A stretch of DNA of 64,000 bases from Nomia melanderi (taxonomy: Eukaryota; Arthropoda; Insecta; Hymenoptera; Halictidae): positions 1,238,001 through 1,302,000 of the forward strand of contig NC_135010.1 in assembly GCF_051020985.1 (NCBI RefSeq), given 5' to 3'. Positions within the stretch are counted from its first letter, which is position 1, and the number at the start of each line of letters is the position of its first letter. A program made the position numbers and the translations under genes. Below are positions 25,003 to 36,425 of the stretch, in pieces. Under the pieces are notes generated by a model. It was not told where the DNA came from. It saw nothing but the letters and a program-made list of their open reading frames with translations, and did not search any database.

Positions 25003-26504
25003 TATTAAAAAATCATTGAAGCCGGGGAGAATGTAGCTTTCCTTCAGTTTGAGCCATTTAGATATGGTTCATGTAGAAACACAAACAAACAATGGTATTA
25101 TTTAATATTTTACACTTTTACTCGATATTCAGGTTAATTCCATTTATCTTTATATTCTTTGATATTATATATTACATTATACATTAAGTTTTTACAAATT
25201 ACATATACATTATGTCTTTACAAATTAGTTTCCGTTTATACACAGACTTATTTTTTTGGAGGATCAGGTGGGACAGTCACGGATTTTTATTTTCGGTCAG
25301 CGTAATCATATATTTCATTTTCGTCGCGTTGTATGTTATGCTAAAACGTATCTTACAATTAGTTTCAACACTTCCGATGTCAATAGTTGAGAATCACGAT
25401 CGGAGGATTGTCCGAGATCGAAATTAATCTCGAGATATGTCTCAATTACAAGACCGACCATTAAACACCATCGCTTTGCGAATCAGCATGTTTCTCGACT
25501 TTAATACGCTTCGACTTCTCTTCAGTTTCTTTTAACTAACATTAAGTCAAGTTACAACAGCAACATCGAAAGCATAATTCTCTCTGCCCCTCTTTCTCTT
25601 CAAACTATTTGTCGCAAGTTATATCGAAGTGTGGGCGACATGGATATTTTGCATAAACGCTCTATGTAGTCAACCAAAAAGAAATTGATCGCGCCGACTT
25701 CCTAGTGGCTACGGCCGTGCGCGCACTAGCAACTTTTAATACACAATTTTGAATGTTACTGATGAATTAAAGAATTCATTAAGATGTAATTTCTGAAATG
25801 TCCGCCCGAATGAAACGAGACCGAAAACGGAAATGAAGACAATCAAAACTTAATATTGTTAAAATTCACATACCTCGAAATAATGAATGGAAAAACATCA
25901 TTTTCTTGAACAAAGAAAAAATTTAACTAGGATGGGTCAGGCGTGTCTAAATTTTATTGGAATGATTTGAGGAAAATGCAATGCCAAATCGAGTTTTAGC
26001 GAAATTATGTATTGGTTGTTTATGTTGTTATGTTAAAGGCAAATTTGAAACCTTTTTTTCTCCATACGATGTGTTTTCTATTTTACAATATTTGTTGTAT
26101 ACGCCATTTCGACATCTTAAGATTTGATTTAGCTTTTATTTCTCCCGTTAATCTACTTTCCACTGTTACATTTTGAAGTATTAATGAAATTTTTCTTTTC
26201 GTCAGTTTCCTACGTCAATCTCTTACGTACTTTTTCCATATAAATCACGCAATTTCATAAAATTGTTTATAAAATGATGTGCTTTGACCTCCTTATAACC
26301 AATTAGTTTTACCATTTCTTTATTATTTAACAACCTCTTGGCATCTTTAACTAAACCAGCAAATACATACAATACTTATGTATAGTAACAAATATGATAG
26401 TAATAATCAAAACATAATATAATGAGCAGAGGTGCTGTGCAAAAAGCAATTGAAACCATTAATATATGCATAAATCGAAACGCGAGTAACTGTTCAAGCG
26501 TCGA

Positions 26505-26672
26505 TTCACACTATCGGTCAACTCTCGATCCACTCACGATTCGATCAAATATCTTTCAATTCTCTACAACGCATGTGTGCACACTATGAATCCCAGTCTG
26601 ATTTCATTTTACGTTCGTTCACCAAAAGCATTGAAAGAATATTGAGCAGACTCTAAGCGGACCGATAGTACA
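26505..26672. mobile_element. MITE with CACACTATCGGTC ends
   Basis: The left end contains ACACTATCGGTCAACTC and the reverse complement of the right end contains GTACTATCGGTCCGC, about 170 bp apart. The internal ATTCGATCAAA block is shared with 44780-44979, and the ends resemble the 4974-6296 element. Exact borders are uncertain. Confidence 0.5.
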
Positions 26673-27193
26673 GATCAACTCTAAATCAGAAACTTTATAA
26701 TAAAGATAACAATTAAATCACTAGTGCGCGCTTTTAGCATTAGATATTTTTATCTGGATTAACGTCACCCCTGCTTTTCCTTTTCAAATTATTATTACCA
26801 TCTACATGTTATTTATATCGAACGTACTTCTTTTTATGGTGGAATCGATGAAATATGTATGAGATCATGTAGAGTAGGGGTGTCGAACTGACTCTCCTCT
26901 AAGAATTAATTCTTGATCAGTCGGATCCCTCTCTTACTCCAAGAGTTGTCCGAGTCGGTGCGGCTAGATCAGGAAAATTAAGGCGATTGCAGTTACCCTC
27001 TCTTTGGCATTACCGCAGCGTTCTGTGGTAGTTGCGATGGTGTCGGGGGATATCCGCTGACGGGGAATGAGGTAGTGGAAGAGGTAAGGCGGAGTGGGGG
27101 AAAAAGGTGATTCCGCCTTTTTCGGGCTTCACTATTCCGAGTCCCATTCGGAACAACAATGTAACTCCCACGTTTATAACAGCGACATCAGGT

Positions 27194-27419
27194 TTGGCAC
27201 TAAAACTACCGAGCAATTAAAGTGCCTAATTTCCAATTTTCTATAAAAATTAGAACAATACATTTCTTGAGATTTGAAAAGCCGACTAATCTTGCATCTG
27301 CGCAAATACACAAATTTAATAAAAAATCTTTCGCAAACGTGCCTTCATAATTTGAATACTTGCAAAATAAAAATTCCGAACTGGGTCAATTTGGTCCGTC
27401 CTGCAGTCTTAGTGTTTAA
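27194..27419. mobile_element. TTAA-type MITE, copy B
   Basis: The left end CACTAAAACTACCGAGCAAT (preceded by TTGG) and right end GTCTTAGTGTTTAA match the family at 10645, 46061, 51992 and 63682. The internal block CCAATTTTCTATAAAAATTA matches copy C in inverted orientation. The target duplication is eroded. Confidence 0.6.
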
Positions 27420-27839
27420 ATGCACTGCGGCAAGGGGTATTAGTCGCATCCTCCACCTTAGTCCTTCCAAGAAACATAGCAGAGCATCCGTGCTCCGGGA
27501 TTCGGTAAACATAGAAAGCCGCCGTTGCCTAGAAACGAAATCCGACATCAATATTCGTTACCGTTTGTTGCAGCAAACCTGCCACTCTCGTCTGAGTGGT
27601 CAGATTCGAAATTGCACGCCTTGCCCACATAGGTTTTCGGTTCTGGTATATGATTCGTTGAGGCGCTTACGCATACTAATCGGGTTGCGCGACAAAGAGC
27701 GTAAAAGACCGTTTCCGGATTTGCAATTGGATTCCTCGGAGCGACTGTATTCACCTCTATGACGTCACGAGTTCCAGGTTCACTGCAACGGACGGTACAT
27801 CTCACTTCGTTGCATTCTGCTCCGTCTGATTTCTTCACC

Positions 27840-28330
27840 ACGCGGCTCGGCCAATAATAACGATGTGCGGAAACTGAGCCGCCACACAGCGGGTCGAAAT
27901 CGTCAAAAACTAGGCATTTGACCGAAAAATAATTTTTTGTTTCTGTAGTGTTATACTACTTTTTTACTTCTACTGTTATTGTAGAACAAATATCCATTCA
28001 TTTGACAACAGAATAATAAATAGTAGACAAAAGGTATTTATCTACGAACAAAAATCTAAAAATTACTTTACATAAATATCAAAAATTTCAAATGAAATTT
28101 ATTGAATTATAGGTAAAATACGGTTTTACGTTGCAAATACATATTTGTTCTAATAATAGTATCTAATAATAGTATACATAGAAATGTAATGTAACAGTAC
28201 AGAAACAGAAAATTGTGTTTCTACCGAATGTCTAGTGTTTGACGATTTCGAGCCACTGTGCGCGATAACTACCGGGGCGAGCACTACGAGTGGACGCCTC
28301 CCTTTGCCCCTGTGCACTTTTGGCAGGGTT
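27840..28330. mobile_element. GC-rich foldback element
   Basis: Two arms of roughly 150-190 bp in inverted orientation around a centre at about 28000-28140. The left arm contains GTCGAAATCGTCAAAAACTA, matched by CTCGAAATCGTCAAACACTA in the reverse complement of the right arm. Both then run through TTTCTGTTTCTGTA-type and GAACAAATAT blocks. The right arm ends in CCTTTGCCCCTGTGCACTTT, shared with the 62304-62601 foldback. The left flank (about 27800-27840, CACGCGGCTCGGCCAATAAT) matches 51490. Confidence 0.6.
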
Positions 28331-31300
28331 GTCACTGCTATGAACGTGGGAGCTGCACTGTATTTACACTTGTCTATTATTTATAAGGGTGACTAGCCTG
28401 CTCGTAGTGGTGTTTTCGCAACAATTAAAGAAGGGAAAAAAATTATGAAGAGGTCGCTTCTCGCTGACCTGGCCAAGAGGGAAAATGGTTTCGAGCCAAC
28501 AGTTTGACAACTCTGGTGTAGAGCGTTATCATTTTCCATTTGTAGAATTTTATGAACACACCATTTATTAAATACCTATGACGATATCAACGCTTCTGGA
28601 AAGTTATTTCTTTAAAAAGTCTTCTTTCCGAAGTCATTTAATCGTATTTATACCAATTTGGCATTTGGCATCCAGATCGTTCCATTTTTAAAACTTTTCA
28701 TCGATTCAACCGACTCACCTTTAGCCTTATGTTTATCCTAAACTTCTTAAGCGGTAACAACTTGGGTAGTTTCGGTTAACGTCGTTCTACCATTAAACTA
28801 CTCGTACTTCCAGTTTGTATACGGACGCAGTTATATTGCAGGTTACTCCTACTTCTCGAGATAAACTCGATCCAGACAATCCGCAATATTAACGTTTCTC
28901 TTTCTATTTTCCTTCGTCGAATTAACCCCTGCAGACAACTGTTTTTAAAAGAATTGTGTTTCTAGTATGGACACCATTGATAATTGTTTCACACACTTTC
29001 ATTCTTATATTAAATTTCAATTATTTTACTTAATATTCAATTTTATCAAATCAGTATAAATAAATTAAATTCACCTTGAATTATTACAATTTTACTGTAA
29101 TGTTGGATAGTTACATGAGATTACAAGTTATTAATACAGATTAATTAACTTTCAGATTAAATGAAGGTGACATTATATATTCATCATAAAACGAAAAGCA
29201 GTTTAATGAATGTCAGTGAAGCCAAACAACATTATAATATTTTTTTTATAATTGATAATATTCTGTAAATGAATATTTAAACAGTGTATTAGTATTAGTT
29301 GATTTGTTTTGCATTTAGTTTATTAGTAGAGATATTTAGAAAAGATGAGAATACATGAAAGTATTAATGTGACGTTGATTTTCATTAAATAAGATATGTT
29401 CATATTTGTATAACAATTCTTTTGCAAATAAGGTATATAATCACAATTTGACAATATACATTTTTATGATAAGTACAGGGGCAAACAAAGATATTTATAC
29501 AGTGAAGAAACTATAAAGGAGATATAATCGACAACTCTATAAGTGGATAATACAAGTTTAAACTAATAATCATCTCACGGAAATATAAAGAAATAAATTT
29601 TATATTCCATTATCTAGTAATTTAAATAAAAGTTCACAGCAAACCAATTATAAAAGGAAATTCACTCGTTTCGCAATAAAAGATTTCATTTTGTATTTCT
29701 TTGTTATTTATTAGCAGGTTTTATACTGCACGAATATATTCATCCATTCCAAATATTACAATATTATGAATTTCTATTCAAATTACTGAATACATTACAG
29801 AATCTAAACATCGCTTAGTGTAAATATTCTGCAATATTCATTGCAATAAAATGATTCGTTTACGAAGTAGAATTATTTTTATCAGAGTGTCTTTACTGTA
29901 CAAATATTTTTGTGGGTCCCTGTATGTGTAGACACACAACATTTACAAAAAATTGAAAAAGTATAACTGAATAACACTGTTACCAGTTATGGATATTCCG
30001 TAAATCAACCTCCGTCGAAGGAAAATAGAAAAATCATTTTCCATTGAATCGATTGTATTCAACAGGAACGCCCTAATTACAAACATGGCATGATACTCGT
30101 GAGTTAGTCATATAATCAACAATGACGATATATACGATTAATATCCTTAGACACAAACAGCGATACGTGTTGGCCGCGGTCAGTTACCTATTGTAATCAC
30201 GTCCACAGTGAAAATGTAAACCCCTAAAGTGATGTTAAAGAGTCGCTGTCTACATTCATTCGCAATTCAATGATCGCTCTTTCGATCATTGCTCTTTATC
30301 TATACATGGTTTTAAGCTCGGCAGGCTCGTACAAATACCGTTGCTGTTGAACATCTCGTGTATTTCAACACGATACGTATTTATAATTATTTGAACGATT
30401 AACCCCAACCGTGTGGCAATTTTCGCGCTCGAATGTATAACTATTTAATTAACTATTTTTTGGCATATCATCATAAGTTCATTTCACCATTAACCGAGAC
30501 ATCGAACTTCATTTATTACATCAACCACCTCACAAACTTAAAAACTATGAAATAATTAAAAACTGTGCACTCTTGAAAAATATGTACGCTACAATGATTC
30601 TTTTCATAATAAATAGTTACATGAGTTTATAAGTATTTCATGTTTACTTAGAGTATTTTTAATAAAATGCAGAATATCTTTTCAAGAAAATCGAAAAATC
30701 AATAAACTTTGAAGAAAATAAGTAAGTAGTATAACGTAAATATGGATATCGATCCTATAGCGGTTTAATAATTTGTTCATTTTTATATTGAATACTTTTT
30801 TTTCAATTTCTGCAAAAGGATATGAACATTTCACTAAAAAAATTCAATTTATAGAGCATATCTACATTAAAATGAAATAGGTACAGCATGTATATCCAAC
30901 AAAATCATTTTACTTTGTTTGGAATATTTTTACAAAAATGATAGAATATATAATTTACACAATGTATTTCACAGATTGGTAGTTTCAATTATGTTACTGC
31001 GAACAAAAATGACTATATAATTCTTAGATTTAGAAAGACTGCTTAGACTCGTCAGAGTTTACTTTATTGTTAATATATTCTTATAAAATATATAAAAGGA
31101 ATAATATTCATATTTATTGAATACTTTTTAAAATCATAGCAACCGGTAATTCAATATTGTAAGGCAAAACGTAAAGAAGAGGTGATCGTCGCGTTAAATT
31201 AAAATACGCAGATCTACCATTTACCTAACTATAATATTTTACAACAAAATGTATAATAATTGTTCTAACATATTCTCTCCCAATATAAGGCAAAGTGTAA

Positions 31301-34049
31301 TGAAAATTATTGTTAAATTAGTCTTCAGTAAAAATAAATTAATGAGAAACATTTGTTAAGAATAAGTGTGTAAGCCTCATAGCTTCAAAAAGTCTAAGAT
31401 TATAAAATAACTGTATTAGCAAATGTTTCTTTCACTGGCTAGCAAACTGAAGATTGATGTAATAAAAAGTTCATCAATTCGTCTGTACTAGAATACAACA
31501 TGCAATTAGTGAGTCGGATGTATAACTTCTTCAGCGTCAAAATTGTCACACACAAGAGCACTTAACAAATAACAGACGCATTATTACTTAGCATGCGGAA
31601 TTTTCAGTGATTCAAATTCAAACCAACGAATCATTCGCGTGATGACAAGTCGTGAGCTTCTCAGATGATTAGTAACGAGAAAATATCTTAGATTGTATCT
31701 TATTGTCGTATAAAATGCGAGTCCGTTATGACATATTTCCAATGTAATTTTACAGTCCAATCATATAATAAAGTGCTTTACGTGCTCGTTACTTATCGAT
31801 ACTTTGTGCGATACAACGATTTCTCTTAGTCTTTGTGTACTTTCAACTGTCTCACACCTACGCTTTTTTTTTGATTTTACAAAGTATAGTATGCCACGCA
31901 ATCAACAGAAATCGGTTAGACATTGTATTGTATATTTTCATTCTGAATAATTAATACTGATAGAAGGTCAAAATAAATTCAAGTATTCGTTTTATCACAT
32001 TTCAAATCGGAAAAGAATGAACACACGGGAATCATCGAAAAATGACCAATCTTAAATACAACCGAGATTTATATTATTCATGGAAAAAAGGTATTTTACT
32101 ACGAATTTGCGCGCCAATACATAAAACTGTTCACTCTCAGAGCAATCCTTACACCCTTAATTTATACATGTATCGAAACATCGACGAATTCGCCGATACT
32201 AATGCTGCAATCGTTCTTCAAATTCTTTTATTTTATATTCGGCATACAATATTTAACCCTTTAGTCGGAAATATTGCTTGTAAACAACATGAATTTATAC
32301 TGTTCCTTTATGTTCCGTTTTAATCGTGACGTATACTTTCAGGTTTGTTTTCAGTTCTTTATATTTTCGTTACATAAAGTTACAGAATTTATTTTGTAGC
32401 ATACAAAACATACATGATACTTCAGGTGTTCCACTTCTTCTGGTGAAAGAAGAAACGTGTGCAAGTATGAATTATAGATGATTCTTCGGTTATACCATTG
32501 TTCATGCTGTTTCATGTTCATTTTTTTTATTTGTTCGCTGTCACGGTATCTCGAAGCGACCATTGCGTTCCGCGAAACTTGCCAAGTAAAGGGTTAAGTG
32601 ACGCTATCGATTAGAAATTGATAATTTCAATTCTTATTCAATACGTACTGTGATATGGTTTTATTCGTCGACGTAAATTCATGCATGCTCGCATACGCAG
32701 GATACAATTGCTTGCGAAATGATATTATAACTTATTGTCAGTGCTCTCTACGGTGGGGAGAGGATCTTATGATCCGTCATAAAATTGCTACCCCGTCCAA
32801 TAACAATGTCACGCTTTCTTCGAATGTGAACACATATCACGACACCAGCTACAGTTGAAACAAAATCATTTATTCTCTTAGTGTTGAAATAAAAAATAGA
32901 AAAATTTATTTATTTATAGAAACAATTCGTTTATAAAGTTTTACTCAATTCAATTATTAAACAATGTATTATTAAATTAGAAAATTAATTGTAATTATGC
33001 TTCAAGTTCTTCACAGTTTTTAATATTATATCTCAAAATTCTTCAATCTGATTGTTTAATCTCAAGCTTAATAACAGTAATATTAGACAGAATATACATT
33101 ATAAATATAAGAGCTGTTTTTCACAACTAAAAGCTTTTGAAGAATAATCTTCATAAACAGATAAAACTGATTAATATTGAGAGTTAACATGAGCATTTAA
33201 TTATATTGTTTCGACCATAGCTTTTACAAGAGTATACACGTAATATTAATAACTTATTTATAGATAAAACGGAAATTAAACTTCATTTGGCTGATACGAA
33301 TATTAAGAGAATTTGAACGTACAAAGATCTCTTATTTCCAAAATTAAGTTAATAAATAATTTTTAAATTACATTAATGACCTTTCGTTTAAAGTAAAATG
33401 AATTTGACACAAGGATTGAGTTACTTCAGGTATGTTCCACGCAATTTTTAATATCTGCCAATTGCAATAAGAAAATTAGGGGTATTATTGTTAATATACA
33501 TTATATTGAAACAATTTTATTAGTTTTAAGTGCCAACGTAGACAGTACTGGCAATTTTCTATTTACAATTGCGTAGAAGGGCTTCATAAGTTATTTATAA
33601 TATTTTTTGTATCAAATAAATACAGAATTATTTCTTTGGTTTAGAATTCGAAAGAAATGTGTTATGGAGATGGCACTGAAATAAGAATCGTAGAATACTG
33701 TTCATCATAGCATGAATAAAATGAAAATATGACAAAAGTCATAATAACCTAAGATTACTTTTATTTTGAGTTGTCATAATAAAATATTCATTGCAACTGA
33801 ATGACCGTCACAAATACAGTTAGAATTTCTTTTGCTTTATGAATTATTTCTTTAAATAACAACATTATAACAAGAATAATTTATCTCACTAAATAATACA
33901 TTATTTTGTTGCTTATGGAATGTATAAAGGATCTTTAACTTATGGCTTTACATATACGAATCTTTGGAATTTTGATAGTCTTCTGTAACGTTCATGAAAG
34001 TGCAATATTTAATAATAATAACAATACAAATGAATAAGGAAAATGACAT

Positions 34050-34070
34050 GTGTAACTTTAAAAGTTACAC
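34050..34070. repeat. Small hairpin followed by T-run
   Basis: GTGTAACTTT and AAAGTTACAC form a 10-bp perfect stem with a 1-base centre, followed by TTTTTT. It looks like an isolated palindrome in AT-rich DNA; no function is implied. Confidence 0.5.
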
Positions 34071-35539
34071 TTTTTTAATCACTACGTATAATAATTTTGG
34101 TGTCTTCTGGTATAATATAAACAATTTCCGATAATGTTACGAGAAAACATTGCAGTCACGAACAAATTATATAAATGAAATATTTTAATATCTACTATTA
34201 ACTGATTGAACTATACCGGCTCATATAAACACTGCGCGTCGCGTATCCATTAAGGGGTACCATTTGAATTTCCGCCCTTTTTTGTGTTTTTTATTTGCAC
34301 AACCACATCTATTTCTCATTTTGCCATTCTTCTTAGTGCACTGCATTTGTCACAACCATATCTGTGAATTAAAAGAATATAAAAACTAACAGTAAGCTTG
34401 TACAAGTAAAAGAAAACCAAAACACAAGATTCTAATTTTCAATACTTTACAAAGATTGGTTGAAAAATTAAAATATTCAAGACACGAAAATATAACCACA
34501 TATGAGTAATACGATTTTTTTAATTGGTTAGCATTTTAATAATTTTTGTTTGTTATTAAGGTAAGTAATAAAATCTATTCTAATAAATTAACTGTTACGG
34601 CGATCACCGGTGGTCAGTATCTCTGATTTGATTAATAATTATTGTAATGAAACCAATCCAATAGCATACAAATTTTTTAACAACAGGTGTAATTACTTGG
34701 ACAATAATGAGAAAAAAACACTACCGAAAGTTAATAATTGTTATTAATGACACTTAATAACCCATAAAATTTACGCATAATTGAATACATTAAAAGTTTG
34801 GATTCTTAAAAATATTGAATATATATATATTCTTTTAAAGTATTATGCATATGCAAGATTATTAACAATGGAATCACACAGTAGTAAAATTGAGTATCAT
34901 GTATTTCCTTGTAAATTCTATGGAAATACGTTTATCGGGATTTTAATTTGCTTATGCTCTAACTTGAGTGTATCTGAGTTAATTTATTTAATAATGTCCG
35001 AGAAAATCATCTGCGTCTTTTCAATAACCGGGAAGAAAGAAATCGAATTGAGTTACTTCGATCAATGTTTTTGGTACTCCTACTGTTAAAGTTTAAGAAG
35101 GTGTAAAAGCATACTGTGAATATAGTTTCCAAATAATAATTACATTACCGAAAAACATATCTTAAACACTTAATTAATATTGACAATAATATTGACAAAA
35201 TAAATTCTACTTGTTTCCATTGAAATTTGTTATTATACGTGTTGCAAGTGTGAAAATATTTATTTAAACAAATTAATTTGAAATCTTAAATTACGTATTG
35301 TAGGCACAGTTGAACAGAATGTTTATGATCATTTTTAGAATATAAGAAGATTCATTGAATTTAATAATAGTAACGAAAAGATTGTACTGTAGGAACTCTA
35401 AAAATGCTCTAAATATTTATAGTAATTAATAATATATATAGGCGTTTATTATTCGTTTATTTGCGTAAAAAATATTACTATCCATGATTTAAGAGATTTA
35501 AGAGAACCTTTTCAAATCCCTTTTCCATGAACCTTTAAA

Positions 35540-35935
35540 GCATTAATAAGCAGAGATTGAAAATTCTGAAAATCACTGCTTGAAACAATTACATATCGGT
35601 TCCGATTAAAACAGTTATAAATAACTTGAATAAGTTATGAATAACTGTCATTCGGTATATCGGTTCTAAGCTACTTATATCGGTTTCGGTTCCAGTTCTT
35701 CAGAACCAATATTGTATCGGTTCTATAACTATTATTTTTCGGTTTTTGGAACAATTATGAAAATCTGAAATGAAGAACCGAAAAATAACGATTATAAAAT
35801 CGTTTCTGAACTTTTTCTTAAGAATTGAAACTGAAACCAATATACGGAGTAACAGTTATGACTTATTTTAGTTTTTCATAATTGTTTCAAGAACCGATAT
35901 CATAACAGTTTTCAATTCCTGCTAATAAGTAATTG
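35540..35935. repeat. Inverted repeat just downstream of the receptor stop codon
   Basis: A palindromic segment of about 395 bp. The left arm runs from TTAATAAGCAGAGATTGAAAA, and the reverse complement of the right arm runs from CTTATTAGCAGGAATTGAAAA. Both continue through CTTGAAACAATTA and several ATCGGTTC repeats. The arms are about 180 bp and imperfect. It starts about 30 bases beyond the stop codon of the - strand receptor gene, so it is probably in its 3' UTR or immediate flank. Confidence 0.7.
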
Positions 35936-35966
35936 AACATCTTACCTCATCACTATGTAGCACTAG

Positions 35967-36425
35967 TCAGACATTTTCTCCAGTCATTACTACATTTTCC
36001 TGCTGTGCCTTCTCTTGCATTTCTTTTTCAACTTCTTTTTCCTTCTCCTTTAGTTGTTCCTTCTCCTTCTCTTTCTGTATCTCCTTTTCTTTTTTCTTCT
36101 CCGTTTCTTCTTTCTCTTGCTTATCCTCTTTTTCCTTTTCTTTTTCCTTCTCCTTCTCTTTATCCTTTTTCTCCACCTGTTCTATCTCTTTCTCTTTCGC
36201 TTTTTCCTTCCCTTTCTCTTTTCCTTTCTCTTTCTCCTTCTCTTTCTCTTTCTCTTTCTCTTTTTCTCGTTCCTTTTCTCGTCCCCTCTCACGTTCCCTT
36301 TCCCTTTCAGCTTTTCGTTCCTTCAGTAATTCCACTCTGCGTACTCTGTGCAAGCTTCCAGAGGGAAAAGTTGAATCTTCGACCGCGGCAGCTGCGGCCG
36401 CTGACGCTCCTCGCTCCACAGCTGT
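35967..36425 (-). CDS. GPR158-like receptor, terminal exon: Lys/Glu/Arg repeat tail
   Basis: The exon begins after GAGCAG at 36426 in phase 0 (ACA GCT GTG), continuing FILK from the previous exon, and ends at TGA 35969-35967. It encodes 152 residues. A short Ala-rich part (ASAAAAAAVEDS) comes first, then about 105 residues almost wholly of Lys, Glu and Arg arranged as ERER and KEKE repeats. The composition predicts a long charged single alpha-helix on the cytoplasmic side. The underlying DNA is a TTTCTC/CTTTCT simple repeat, so length variation between alleles is likely. An alternative acceptor four bases downstream (GACAG) would give an early stop and is disfavoured. Confidence 0.78.
   Translation of the reverse strand, partial: TAVERGASAAAAAAVEDSTFPSGSLHRVRRVELLKERKAERERERERGREKEREKEKEKEKEKEKEKGKEKGKEKAKEKEIEQVEKKDKEKEKEKEKEKEDKQEKEETEKKKEKEIQKEKEKEQLKEKEKEVEKEMQEKAQQENVVMTGENV

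Larger units (their letters stand above)
26876..28516. mobile_element. hAT-like composite element
   Basis: The left end is AGGGGTGTCGAACTG and the reverse complement of the right end is CCAGAGTTGTCAAACTG. It is flanked by TGTAGAGT (26868-26875) and TGTAGAGC (28517-28524), an 8-bp duplication with one mismatch as expected for hAT. The interior is crowded with later insertions: a TTAA MITE at 27194-27419 and a GC-rich foldback at 27840-28330. No intact transposase is seen. Confidence 0.5.
11455..35966. other. 24.5 kb intergenic region between two convergent genes
   Basis: No host coding sequence is supported. Transposon-derived pieces are listed separately (13.8-15.9, 24.0-25.0 and 26.5-28.5 kb). 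In 16050-24040 I see AT-rich sequence with short, compositionally non-coding frames and one hairpin at 21619. In 28525-35535 I see nothing beyond AT-rich DNA, a small hairpin at 34050 and chance frames. The 3' UTR of the zinc-finger gene probably occupies the first several hundred bases. Confidence 0.6.

Noticed and set aside
27274..27762. 162-codon + strand open frame
   Set aside because: It starts inside a TTAA MITE and runs through GC-rich repeat blocks shared with other foldbacks. No motif or splice context supports a gene.
35941..35950. Good-looking - strand donor (GATGAG|GTAAGA) after the receptor stop codon
   Set aside because: All three frames are closed between the repeat exon and this site, so it could be used only within the 3' UTR. 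It does not extend the protein.
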